13,989 bases of DNA from assembly GCA_944382045.1 (NCBI GenBank), contig CALWMT010000033.1, forward strand, positions 1-13,989, read 5' to 3'. A model generated the notes under the pieces. The model was not told where the DNA came from. It did not search any database and worked only from the letters and a program-made list of their open reading frames with translations. Source of the DNA: an uncultured Enterocloster sp. (GTDB lineage Bacteria; Bacillota; Clostridia; Lachnospirales; Lachnospiraceae). A program made the translations under genes and the position numbers. Within the stretch, counting starts at the first letter, position 1; every line of letters begins with the position of its first letter. Shown here piece after piece: positions 6,407-13,804 of the stretch.

Positions 6407-8563
6407 ATGGATATAATCAGGAAGCTTGCAGAGGAATTACAGATTGGACCGTCCCAGGCGGAGGCTGCGGTAAAGCTTATTGATGAGGGGAACACCATTC
6501 CCTTCATTGCGCGCTATCGAAAGGAGGCTACTGGCTCCTTGAACGATGAGGTCCTCAGAGATTTGGACGAGCGCCTTAAATATCTGCGGAATCTGGAGGA
6601 GCGCAAAGGGCAGGTGATGGCGGCTATCGCTGAGCAGGAGAAGCTGACACCGGAGCTGGAGCGTCAGATACAGGAGGCGCAGACATTGGTAGCGGTGGAG
6701 GATCTATACCGCCCCTACAAGCCGAAACGCCGCACCAGGGCTATGATTGCCAAGGAAAAGGGGCTGGAGCCGCTGGCTGACTTTATCAGTCTTCAGATGA
6801 CAGAGACGCCCTTGGAGCAGTCTGCCGCCGCCTATATTTCAGAGGAGAAGGGGGTAGGCACGGCAGAGGAGGCCATCGCGGGCGCCATGGACATTCTGGC
6901 GGAGCGCATCTCGGACAATGCGCAGTACCGGACCTACATTCGAAATCTCACGATCAATCAGGGACTGCTGACAAGCCAGGCGCGGGACGAGAAGGAAAAA
7001 TCGGTCTATGAGATGTATTACCAGTATGAGGAGCCGGTAAAGAAGGCTGCCGGCCACCGAATCTTGGCCATCAACCGAGGAGAGAAGGAGAAGCTTCTTA
7101 CAGTAAAGATAGAGGCTCCGCAGGAACAGATTCTGCGATATCTGGAAAAGCAGGTCATCCTGCGGGAGAATATTTATACAGGGCCGGTTCTTCGGGCGGC
7201 AGTGAAGGACAGCTATGAGAGGCTCATAGGCCCATCGATTGAGCGGGAGATCCGCAGTGAGCTCACGGAGAAGGCAGAGGAGGGCGCCATCAAGGTTTTT
7301 GGCAAAAATCTTGAGCAGCTCTTGATGCAGCCCCCCATCACCGGACGCGTGGTTCTGGGCTGGGATCCGGCGTTCCGGACCGGGTGCAAGCTGGCTGTCG
7401 TGGACAGCACGGGAAAGGTTCTGGATACCATAGTAATCTATCCCACAGCGCCTCAGAACCGAGTGGCAGAGTCCAAGCGGATTCTCAAGGAAATGATCAA
7501 AAAATATGGCATCACGCTTATATCTGTGGGGAATGGAACGGCTTCCCGGGAGTCGGAGAAAATCATCGTGGAGCTTTTGGGGGAGATCCGTGAGCCGGTA
7601 CAGTATGTGATTGTAAATGAGGCCGGCGCGTCGGTCTATTCCGCCAGCAAGCTGGCCACAGAGGAGTTTCCGCAGTTTGATGTAGGGCAGAGAAGTGCGG
7701 TGTCCATCGCCAGGCGTCTCCAGGATCCGCTGGCGGAGCTGGTAAAGATTGATCCAAAGTCGATCGGCGTAGGGCAGTATCAGCATGATATGAATCAGAA
7801 GCGCCTCGGCGAGGCCCTGGGCGGCGTGGTGGAGGACTGTGTCAACCGGGTCGGGGTGGATCTCAATACCGCGTCCCCGGCTCTCTTGGAGTATGTGTCG
7901 GGCATTACGAAAACCCTGGCCAAAAATATTGTTGCCTATCGGGAGGAGAATGGAGCCTTTGCGAACCGCAGACAGCTGCTGAAGGTGGCAAAGCTGGGGC
8001 CAAAGGCATTTGAGCAGTGTGCTGGGTTTATGCGCATTTCCGGCGGAGATGAGCCCTTAGACGGCACCAGCGTGCACCCGGAGAGCTACGAGGCGGCGGG
8101 GAAGCTTCTGGAAAAGCTGGGATATACCCGGGAGGAGCTGGCAAAGGGCGGACTTGCCGGCATCAGCAGAAGGATACGGGATTACGGGAAGATGGCCCGC
8201 GAGATCGGGGTCGGAGAGATCACGCTGCGGGATATTGCCGCTGAGCTTGAGAAGCCGGCCAGAGATCCAAGAGATGAGATGCCAAGGCCCATTCTGCGCA
8301 GCGACATCCTGGAGATGAAGGATTTAAAGCCGGGAATGGTGCTGAAGGGAACGGTGCGCAATGTAATTGACTTTGGAGCCTTTGTGGATATTGGTGTCCA
8401 TCAGGACGGCCTGGTCCACATTTCTCAGATGACGGACCGCTATATCAAGCATCCCCTGGAGGCAGTGCACGTGGGAGATGTTGTGGATGTCAGGGTGCTG
8501 GCGGTGGATTTGGAGAAAAAGAGGATTTCTCTGACGATGAAAGGAATAAAGGATGGTAATTGA
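6407..8563 (+). CDS. tex: Tex family RNA-binding transcription accessory protein
   Basis: A 718-residue cytoplasmic nucleic-acid-binding protein; Tex and its eukaryotic relative Spt6 act in transcription, but the exact bacterial role is not settled. Domain order: N-terminal helical Tex domain (about 1-190, with the conserved PFIARYRKEATGSLND), and a YqgF/RNase H-like domain beginning near GRVVLGWDPAFRTGCKLAVVD (about residues 314-334). Next come helix-hairpin-helix repeats (CVNRVGVDLNTAS, then YVSGITKTLAKNIV, about 482-515). A C-terminal S1 domain (about 640-715, VLKGTVRNVIDFGAFVDIG and DGLVHISQM) closes the protein. Start ATG 6407 with GGAGG (6396-6400) 6 bases upstream. The 3' end overlaps tsaE by 11 bases. 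Length is normal for Gram-positive Tex. Confidence 0.97.
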   Translation: MDIIRKLAEELQIGPSQAEAAVKLIDEGNTIPFIARYRKEATGSLNDEVLRDLDERLKYLRNLEERKGQVMAAIAEQEKLTPELERQIQEAQTLVAVEDLYRPYKPKRRTRAMIAKEKGLEPLADFISLQMTETPLEQSAAAYISEEKGVGTAEEAIAGAMDILAERISDNAQYRTYIRNLTINQGLLTSQARDEKEKSVYEMYYQYEEPVKKAAGHRILAINRGEKEKLLTVKIEAPQEQILRYLEKQVILRENIYTGPVLRAAVKDSYERLIGPSIEREIRSELTEKAEEGAIKVFGKNLEQLLMQPPITGRVVLGWDPAFRTGCKLAVVDSTGKVLDTIVIYPTAPQNRVAESKRILKEMIKKYGITLISVGNGTASRESEKIIVELLGEIREPVQYVIVNEAGASVYSASKLATEEFPQFDVGQRSAVSIARRLQDPLAELVKIDPKSIGVGQYQHDMNQKRLGEALGGVVEDCVNRVGVDLNTASPALLEYVSGITKTLAKNIVAYREENGAFANRRQLLKVAKLGPKAFEQCAGFMRISGGDEPLDGTSVHPESYEAAGKLLEKLGYTREELAKGGLAGISRRIRDYGKMAREIGVGEITLRDIAAELEKPARDPRDEMPRPILRSDILEMKDLKPGMVLKGTVRNVIDFGAFVDIGVHQDGLVHISQMTDRYIKHPLEAVHVGDVVDVRVLAVDLEKKRISLTMKGIKDGN

Positions 8564-8981
8564 GACGTGGAAGCCCCAGGAGACATTTGAGCTGGGCCGG
8601 AGGATGGGTGAAAGGGCCCAGGCAGGCCAGATAATCTGTCTCGAGGGAGATCTGGGCGTAGGAAAGACGGTATTTACGCAGGGATTTGCAGAGGGGCTTG
8701 GAATTAGAGAGCCGGTGAACAGTCCTACCTTTACAATTCTTCAGCAGTATGAGGAGGGAAGGCTGCCTCTGTATCACTTTGATGTGTACCGCATCGGAGA
8801 TGTGGAGGAGATGGAGGAGATCGGATACGAGGACTGCTTCTATGGGGAAGGCGTGTGTCTGATTGAGTGGCCCAGCAGAATCCTGGAAATACTGCCGGAC
8901 CGTACCACATGGGTGGAAATCGCAAAGGATTTGGAGAAGGGCTTTGACTACAGACGAATCCGGGTGGAGGAGAGAGCATGA
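8553..8981 (+). CDS. tsaE: TsaE, t6A biosynthesis ATPase
   Basis: ATPase that, with TsaB and TsaD, supports threonylcarbamoyl transfer to A37 of ANN-decoding tRNAs (t6A). It has 142 residues, normal for the family. Walker A is GDLGVGKT (32-39), followed by the conserved NSPTF (56-60), HFDVYR (75-80) and IEWP (104-107). ATG 8553 lies inside the end of tex, with AAGGA (8541-8545) 7 bases upstream, and the last bases overlap tsaB as ATGA. The overlaps imply translational coupling. Confidence 0.96.
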   Translation: MVIETWKPQETFELGRRMGERAQAGQIICLEGDLGVGKTVFTQGFAEGLGIREPVNSPTFTILQQYEEGRLPLYHFDVYRIGDVEEMEEIGYEDCFYGEGVCLIEWPSRILEILPDRTTWVEIAKDLEKGFDYRRIRVEERA

Positions 8982-9724
8982 AGGTTTTAGGAATTGAGAG
9001 TTCATCCCTGACAGCCAGCGTGGCATTGGTGACGGATGATGTCCTTACAGGTGAATATACGATTAATTTTAAGAAAACCCATTCCCAGACGCTTCTCCCC
9101 ATGCTGGCTGAGCTGGGAAGGCTGCTGGAGCTGGATCTGTCCTCCATCGATGCGATTGCTGCGGCCGGCGGTCCCGGCTCCTTTACCGGACTGCGCATCG
9201 GAGCGGCAACTGCCAAGGGACTGGGACTCGCCTTGAAAAAGCCCCTGATCCATGTGCCCACAGTGGATGCCCTGGCCTATAACCTCTGGGGGGCATCGGG
9301 GCTTGTGTGCCCCATTATGGACGCCAGGCGCAGCCAGGTGTATACAGGCCTTTACCGCTTGGAAAACGGATTTGAGGTTCTGATGGATCAGACACCTATG
9401 GATATGGGAGATCTGGCGGAGGCACTGAATGCCAGAGGGGAAAGGGTGATTTTCCTCGGCGATGGGTGTCCGGCGTACAGGGAGACAATCCAGAATCGGA
9501 TGCAGGTGCCCTGGGTATTTGCGCCGGCGCCGGTGAACCGGCAGAGGGCGTCCTCTGTGGCATATCTGGGAATCCTTGCACTCAAGGGAGAATACGGCCG
9601 AGCGAGGATAGGGAGTGCGGCGGATTTTGTGCCGGATTATCTGCGCAAATCTCAGGCAGAGCGGCAGAGAGAGGCCCTGCTGTCGCCGGAGGGAGCAGCG
9701 GGAAAGCTGCCGGGCGACTACTAA
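8978..9724 (+). CDS. tsaB: TsaB, t6A complex scaffold protein
   Basis: Non-catalytic paralogue of TsaD in the ASKHA fold; it dimerises with TsaD and recruits TsaE during t6A37 formation. It has 248 residues. Family landmarks are the start VLGIESSS, HSQTLLPML (35-43) and AAGGPGSFTGLRIG (62-75). The start ATG overlaps the tsaE stop (ATGA). The C-terminal half carries PDYLRKSQAER, the usual family ending, followed by about 18 extra residues of low complexity. rimI follows after 38 bases. Confidence 0.95.
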   Translation: MKVLGIESSSLTASVALVTDDVLTGEYTINFKKTHSQTLLPMLAELGRLLELDLSSIDAIAAAGGPGSFTGLRIGAATAKGLGLALKKPLIHVPTVDALAYNLWGASGLVCPIMDARRSQVYTGLYRLENGFEVLMDQTPMDMGDLAEALNARGERVIFLGDGCPAYRETIQNRMQVPWVFAPAPVNRQRASSVAYLGILALKGEYGRARIGSAADFVPDYLRKSQAERQREALLSPEGAAGKLPGDY

Positions 9725-9762
9725 GGGGCCAGCGGTTCCGGGAAAAATATTGAGAGGAGGAA

Positions 9763-10218
9763 ATGGCTGTGGAAGGGGAGCAAAGGGTGCGCCTCATGAT
9801 GGAAGCTGATATAAATCAGATCTGTGAGCTGGAAAAAAAATGTTTTTCCGAGCCCTGGTCATTTAATTTGATCCGTTCCGGAGTCGGCAGTCCGGTGGAT
9901 ACCTACTTTGTCTATGAGGCGCGGGGAGAAATCCTGGGGTACAGTGTGATGCGGATTCTGGCGGACGAGGGAGAAATTCAGCGCATTGCTGTACTGCCGG
10001 CTTATCGCAGGCAGGGGATTGCCCGGAAATTGATGGATGCCATGATGATATCTGCCAGGCGGAAGGGCGCGCGTGCGATGGCTCTGGAGGTGCGGGAGAG
10101 CAATCTGGGAGCCAGAAGGCTTTATATTTCCTATGGTTTCAAGCAGGAGGCTGTCCGCAGGGGATACTACCATAACCCTGCAGAGGATGCTGTCATCATG
10201 TGGAATCGGAGAATATGA
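9763..10218 (+). CDS. rimI: RimI-type N-acetyltransferase (GNAT)
   Basis: GNAT acetyltransferase; in E. coli RimI acetylates the N-terminal Ala of ribosomal protein S18, and other protein N-termini may be substrates. It has 151 residues. The acetyl-CoA motif EIQRIAVLPAYRRQGIARKL spans 71-90, with the pyrophosphate loop RRQGIA at 82-87. Then come LEVRESN (108-114) and YISYGFKQEAVRRGYY (121-136), the usual RimI C-terminal pattern. GAGGAGG lies only 2 bases before ATG 9763, so translation may start at the in-frame GTG 9769 (8-base spacing); the difference is two residues. Neighbouring tsaE-tsaB is a common arrangement. A terminator follows. Confidence 0.94.
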   Translation: MAVEGEQRVRLMMEADINQICELEKKCFSEPWSFNLIRSGVGSPVDTYFVYEARGEILGYSVMRILADEGEIQRIAVLPAYRRQGIARKLMDAMMISARRKGARAMALEVRESNLGARRLYISYGFKQEAVRRGYYHNPAEDAVIMWNRRI

Positions 10219-10260
10219 AAGAATTACCACTTAAAATATGAATAATTTGTGTTTATAATG

Positions 10261-10289
10261 GAGAGGAATCAGCCGTTCCTCTCTTTTTT
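10261..10289 (+). terminator. intrinsic terminator after rimI
   Basis: Perfect 8-bp stem GAGAGGAA (10261-10268) / TTCCTCTC (10276-10283), 7-base loop, then six T. It ends the tex-tsaE-tsaB-rimI transcript. A TATAAT occurs immediately upstream at 10254-10259. Confidence 0.9.
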
Positions 10290-10339
10290 GCTGGGGGAAG
10301 GGCAAAGGGACACAATGTGAGAGAAAGGCGAGGATATAC

Positions 10340-10582
10340 ATGAAAAAGTACAATAAGAATGGCCAGCTTGAGACGGTGATCTGCAATAACTGCGGGAAAA
10401 AGCTTGTAGTGGATAAAGGGATTATACGGGAGGGAGCCATAGCGGTGGACCATATCTGGGATTATTTTTCTGAAAAGGATGGCCAGATCCATCACTTCGT
10501 TCTGTGCGAGGATTGCTATGACACAATCGCTTCCGGATTTAAGATCCCTGTGGATGTGGAGGAGCAGACGGAGCTCTTATAG
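10340..10582 (+). CDS. Small four-cysteine (zinc-ribbon-like) protein
   Basis: An 80-residue soluble protein of unknown function. Two CxxC knuckles, C15-x2-C18 (CNNC) and C56-x2-C59 (CEDC), are 38 residues apart and probably bind one zinc ion. Between them is an acidic/hydrophobic segment (VDHIWDYFSEKDGQIHHF) with three histidines. The tail is acidic (VDVEEQTELL). ATG 10340 has GAGGA (10330-10334) 5 bases upstream. The gene sits alone between two terminators (10261-10289 and 10632-10664), so it is probably monocistronic. A weak candidate promoter is TTGCTG (10288-10293), 17 bases, CACAAT (10311-10316). I do not recognise a named family. Confidence 0.82.
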   Translation: MKKYNKNGQLETVICNNCGKKLVVDKGIIREGAIAVDHIWDYFSEKDGQIHHFVLCEDCYDTIASGFKIPVDVEEQTELL

Positions 10583-10631
10583 TGGAGCATAGGAGAGGAT
10601 TTTGCATAATTTTATAAGAGAAAGCAGGAAA

Positions 10632-10664
10632 GCGCCGCAAAACCAGGAGGGGATTTTGCGGCGC
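10632..10664 (+). terminator. terminator-like hairpin after the zinc-ribbon gene
   Basis: Perfect 11-bp stem GCGCCGCAAAA (10632-10642) / TTTTGCGGCGC (10654-10664). The sequence after it is T-rich but interrupted (CTCTTGCTTATT), so termination may be only moderate. Its tail overlaps the next promoter. Confidence 0.75.
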
Positions 10665-10667
10665 CTC

Positions 10668-10697
10668 TTGCTTATTCAGTGAAAGATATGATATACT
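10668..10697 (+). promoter_or_regulatory. promoter for rnz (and probably tsaD-ispD)
   Basis: TTGCTT (10668-10673), 18-base spacer, TATACT (10692-10697) with an extended -10 TG at 10689-10690. The predicted start near 10704 places the leader hairpins and the Shine-Dalgarno within a roughly 60-base 5' leader. Confidence 0.65.
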
Positions 10698-10761
10698 GTT
10701 GCGCGAAGCGCATCCTGATGTGAGGATGCAGAGCCTAAGGGAAAGGAGCGGAAAATTTACC

Positions 10762-11673
10762 ATGCTGGATATATGTCTGTTGGGAACGGGAGGCATGATG
10801 CCGCTGCCTTATCGGTGGCTCACCTCCATGATGGCAAGGTGCAAGGGCAGCAGTCTCCTGATCGACTGCGGGGAAGGCACGCAGATTGCATTGAAGGAAA
10901 AGGGATGGAGCCCTAAGCCTATCGATGTGATCTGCTTTACCCATTATCACGCGGACCACATAAGCGGCCTTCCAGGCCTGCTCTTGACGATGGGGAATGC
11001 GGAGCGCACAGAGCCCCTGACGCTTATCGGCCCCAAGGGCCTCGCCCGGGTGGTGGGGGCACTCTGCACCATAGCACCGGAGCTTCCCTTTAAGCTGCAG
11101 CTTGTGGAGCTGGGAGAGAACCAGGAATGCATCGAGATGGATCCCTATGTGATCCGCGCATTCCGCGTGAACCACAATGTGATCTGCTATGGATATTCTG
11201 TGGAGATTCCCAGGGGCGGCCGCTTTGATGTGGAGCGTGCGAGAAAACAGGAAATTCCGCAGAAATTCTGGAGCCGGCTGCAGAAGGGGGAGACCATTGA
11301 TTTTGAGGGAAGAGCCTTGACTCCAGATATGGTTTTGGGACCCTCCAGAAGAGGACTTAAGGTAACCTACTGTACAGATACCCGGCCGGTGCCTGTGATT
11401 GCGGAGTATGCTAAGGGCTCGGATCTATTTATATGCGAGGGCATGTACGGTGAGAAGGACAAGGCGGCAAAGGCCAGAGAGTATAAGCATATGACCTTTT
11501 ATGAGGCGGCAGCCCTGGCAAAGGAAGCACAGCCAGGCCAGATGTGGCTGACGCATTACAGCCCTTCCCTGACACGCCCGGAGGACTATATGGATGAGGT
11601 GCGGAAGATATTTCCAAGATCCAAGGCAGCCAGGGATGGGTGGACCATGGAGCTGGAGTTTGATGAAGACTAG
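10762..11673 (+). CDS. rnz: Ribonuclease Z
   Basis: Metallo-beta-lactamase endonuclease that cleaves tRNA precursors after the discriminator base, mainly those without an encoded CCA. It has 303 residues, the usual length. IDCGEGTQ is at 34-41. The zinc motif THYHADH gives His61, His63, Asp65 and His66. Further ligands are His138 (VNHN), Asp206 (CTDTRP), His243 (KHMT) and His265 (LTHYSPS). I chose ATG 10762, with AAAGGAG (10742-10748) upstream at a rather long 13-base spacing. The in-frame TTG 10699 lies before the likely transcription start. tsaD starts 17 bases after the stop, implying cotranscription. Confidence 0.95.
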   Translation: MLDICLLGTGGMMPLPYRWLTSMMARCKGSSLLIDCGEGTQIALKEKGWSPKPIDVICFTHYHADHISGLPGLLLTMGNAERTEPLTLIGPKGLARVVGALCTIAPELPFKLQLVELGENQECIEMDPYVIRAFRVNHNVICYGYSVEIPRGGRFDVERARKQEIPQKFWSRLQKGETIDFEGRALTPDMVLGPSRRGLKVTYCTDTRPVPVIAEYAKGSDLFICEGMYGEKDKAAKAREYKHMTFYEAAALAKEAQPGQMWLTHYSPSLTRPEDYMDEVRKIFPRSKAARDGWTMELEFDED

Positions 11674-11690
11674 CGGAAGGGGATAAGAGG

Positions 11691-12728
11691 ATGATGGGCG
11701 GCAGGACGGAGGATGTTTTGATACTTGCGATTGAGAGCTCCTGTGATGAGACGGCAGCAGCTGTTGTAAAAAATGGAAGAACGGTGTGCTCCAATGTGAT
11801 CAGCTCTCAGATTGAAACGCATACGGTCTATGGCGGGGTAGTGCCGGAGATCGCGTCGAGGGAACATATAAAGGCAGTTAACTATGTGATCGAACGGGCT
11901 TTGGCAGAGGCGGGGGAAAGGCTTGAGGACATGACAGCGATAGCGGTCACTTACGGCCCAGGCTTAGTTGGCGCCCTTTTGGTGGGAGTGGCAGAGGCAA
12001 AGGCAATCGCATATGCGGCGGGAAAGCCTCTTGTGGGAGTTCATCATATCGAAGGGCATGTGGCAGCCAATTTTATTGAAAATCCGGATTTGGAGCCCCC
12101 ATTTGTATGCCTGATTGTGTCCGGCGGCCATACGCATCTTGTGATTGTGCGGGACTATGGAGAATTTGAGATTATAGGCAGAACCAGAGATGATGCAGCC
12201 GGGGAGGCATTTGATAAGGTGGCCCGCGCAATTGGCCTGGGATATCCGGGAGGTCCGAAGATAGACCGGGCGGCCAGGGAGGGAAATCCAGAGGCGATTG
12301 TATTTCCGCGGGGAAGGGTGGAGGGGTCCCCCTACGATTTCTCCTTCAGCGGCCTCAAATCAGCGGTGCTTAATTACCTGAATCATGCGCAGATGACAGG
12401 GGAGACGATTTGCACAGCGGATGTGGCGGCCTCGTTCCAGAAGTCGGTGGTGGATTCTCTGGTGAGCCGGGCCGTCGCTGCTGCTCAGGAATATGGTTTT
12501 GACAAGCTGGCAATCGCCGGCGGGGTGGCGGCCAACACAGCTCTGCGGGCGGCCATGGAAAAAGCCTGCAAAAAGAGCGGAATTCGGTTCTACTATCCGT
12601 CTCCGATCTTTTGCACGGACAATGCGGCTATGATTGGCTCTGCGGCTTATTATGAGTATATGAAGGGAAATCTTGCGGGATGGGATCTCAATGCGGTTCC
12701 TAACTTAAAGCTCGGTGAGAGGGGGTGA
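11691..12728 (+). CDS. tsaD: TsaD, tRNA A37 threonylcarbamoyltransferase
   Basis: Catalytic subunit (Kae1/YgjD family) that transfers threonylcarbamoyl from threonylcarbamoyl-AMP to tRNA A37. It has 345 residues, normal length. Landmarks are AIESSCDETAAAVV (13-26), the metal-binding HxxxH in HHIEGH (His119, His123), SGGHTHL (144-150), the GGVAAN loop (277-282) and Asp310 in the CTDNAAMIG metal/nucleotide motif. ATG 11691 is preceded by AAGGGGA; ATG 11694 is an equal alternative. It overlaps the ispD translation start region, and its stop TGA lies inside the ispD Shine-Dalgarno. It is separated from tsaE-tsaB-rimI by two genes. Confidence 0.97.
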   Translation: MMGGRTEDVLILAIESSCDETAAAVVKNGRTVCSNVISSQIETHTVYGGVVPEIASREHIKAVNYVIERALAEAGERLEDMTAIAVTYGPGLVGALLVGVAEAKAIAYAAGKPLVGVHHIEGHVAANFIENPDLEPPFVCLIVSGGHTHLVIVRDYGEFEIIGRTRDDAAGEAFDKVARAIGLGYPGGPKIDRAAREGNPEAIVFPRGRVEGSPYDFSFSGLKSAVLNYLNHAQMTGETICTADVAASFQKSVVDSLVSRAVAAAQEYGFDKLAIAGGVAANTALRAAMEKACKKSGIRFYYPSPIFCTDNAAMIGSAAYYEYMKGNLAGWDLNAVPNLKLGERG

Positions 12729-12735
12729 TGGCGGT

Positions 12736-13446
12736 ATGAAGGAGTATTGCGCGGCGGTTGTCCTGGCAGCAGGGCAGGGAAAGCGGATGGGGACAAAAAC
12801 AGCCAAGCAGTTTTTGCAGCTGGGCGGCCTGCCGGTGGCAGCGCACTGCCTGATGGCCTTTCAGCGGTCGAAGCGGATTGACGAAATTATTTTGGCTGTA
12901 CCGGAGGAGCAGACTGCCTTCGCACAGAAGGAAATTGTCGGGAAATATGGATTGGACAAGGTAACTGCCGTGATCTCCGGAGGAAAGGAGCGCTATGAGA
13001 GCGTGTGGAATGCTCTGCGGCTTTTGGAGGAGAGAGGGCAGGACGGATATGTGTTTATTCACGATGGGGCCCGCCCCTTTATCGCTCAGGATGTGATTGA
13101 ACACGCATTTCTCGCAGCAAAGGAGGCGGGGGCCTGCGTGGTGGGAATGCCTGTGAAGGATACGATAAAGGTGGTGGATGCCAGCCGATGCATCACGGAC
13201 AGCCCTGACCGCTCCTTCCTGTGGCAGGCGCAGACGCCTCAGGTTTTTCGCCTGCAGCTGATTCTGGAGGCCTTTCACAAGCAGATGGAGGAGGACTGCA
13301 GCCGCATAACCGATGACGCGATGGTGGTTCAGAGGCAGATGGGGGTGCGTGCCCGTATGGTGGAAGGCGGTTATGAAAATATAAAGATTACAACACCAGA
13401 GGATCTGGCGGCAGCGGAGGCGTTTTTGAAAAGAACGCCTTTCTGA
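12736..13446 (+). CDS. ispD: IspD, 2-C-methyl-D-erythritol 4-phosphate cytidylyltransferase
   Basis: Third step of the MEP isoprenoid pathway: MEP + CTP gives CDP-methylerythritol. It has 236 residues. The nucleotide-binding LAAGQGKRMG is at 10-19, with Lys24 in AKQF. HDGARPF is at 109-115, PVKDTIK at 139-145, WQAQTPQVF at 163-171 and DDAMVVQ at 193-199. The C-terminal GGYENIKITTPEDL (211-224) is diagnostic. I chose ATG 12736 because AGGGGGTGAT (12720-12729) is a near-perfect Shine-Dalgarno 6 bases upstream. GTG 12715 is in frame but overlaps tsaD. Cotranscription with rnz-tsaD is likely. No convincing terminator follows. Confidence 0.96.
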   Translation: MKEYCAAVVLAAGQGKRMGTKTAKQFLQLGGLPVAAHCLMAFQRSKRIDEIILAVPEEQTAFAQKEIVGKYGLDKVTAVISGGKERYESVWNALRLLEERGQDGYVFIHDGARPFIAQDVIEHAFLAAKEAGACVVGMPVKDTIKVVDASRCITDSPDRSFLWQAQTPQVFRLQLILEAFHKQMEEDCSRITDDAMVVQRQMGVRARMVEGGYENIKITTPEDLAAAEAFLKRTPF

Positions 13447-13508
13447 GAGAATGACGTGTGCGCAAAAGCGAAGGCGGTCATAAAAGTTAAAAAAAATGAA
13501 AAAAGTGG

Positions 13509-13537
13509 TTGACATCTGACAGAACTGATGGTAGACT
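13509..13537 (+). promoter_or_regulatory. promoter P1 upstream of the tRNA genes
   Basis: Consensus TTGACA (13509-13514), 17-base spacer, TAGACT (13532-13537). The transcript would start near 13544, at the edge of an imperfect hairpin (13544-13582). Confidence 0.65.
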
Positions 13538-13543
13538 ATCAAA

Positions 13544-13582
13544 GCTGTCTCTGATGAGGTCTGAAGCCTGAGAGAGCACAGC
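13544..13582 (+). other. imperfect leader hairpin between P1 and P2
   Basis: GCTGT (13544-13548) pairs with ACAGC (13578-13582), CTCT (13549-13552) with AGAG (13571-13574) and AGG (13557-13559) with CCT (13567-13569), with bulges between. An A-rich stretch follows, not a T-run, so it is not an intrinsic terminator on this strand. Function unknown. Confidence 0.5.
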
Positions 13583-13611
13583 AAAAAAATTTGAAAAAGT
13601 AAAAAAAGACC

Positions 13612-13640
13612 TTGACAAAAAAGTGTTCTTTCTGTAAAAT
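13612..13640 (+). promoter_or_regulatory. promoter P2 of the tRNA-Ser genes
   Basis: Perfect TTGACA (13612-13617), 17-base spacer, TAAAAT (13635-13640), with A/T-rich DNA upstream that could act as an UP element. It lies 14 bases before the mature tRNA 5' end. This is a strong stable-RNA-type promoter. Confidence 0.85.
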
Positions 13641-13654
13641 AGAAAAGCACCTTT

Positions 13655-13740
13655 GGAGAGGTATCGAAGTGGTCATAACGAGGCGGTCTTGAAAACCGTT
13701 TGTCCGCAAGGGCGCGTGGGTTCGAATCCCACCCTCTCCG
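13655..13740 (+). tRNA. tRNA-Ser (anticodon UGA)
   Basis: Acceptor arms GGAGAGG / CCTCTCC with discriminator G at 13740. The anticodon loop CTTGAAA has TGA at 13690-13692. A long class II variable arm (GTCC-GCAA-GGGC) is typical of serine tRNAs, and the T arm is GTGGG-TTCGAAT-CCCAC. No CCA is encoded (CTG follows). It decodes UCA/UCG-type codons. Confidence 0.95.
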
Positions 13741-13804
13741 CTGCAGACAAAAGCATCAGCTGCCTGCCATGTTTAAACAATATAGAGATTTGTGATTCAA
13801 CCAA

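Noticed and set aside
10699..10701. TTG 10699 as the rnz start
   Set aside because: It lies two bases after the -10 box, before the likely transcription start, and adds residues not expected in RNase Z.
13447..13500. Terminator after ispD
   Set aside because: Only weak pairing (ATGAC/GTCAT around GCGC-AAAA-GCG) is seen and it is followed by A-rich, not T-rich, sequence.
13551..13576. CTGATGA-stem-GAGA as a hammerhead ribozyme core
   Set aside because: The invariant GAAA after stem II is absent (GAGA instead), and no cleavage-site stem arrangement can be built around it.
12700..13650. 316-codon open frame on the - strand opposite ispD
   Set aside because: Antisense to a clear ispD with all its motifs, and it also runs through the tRNA promoters; no domain recognised.
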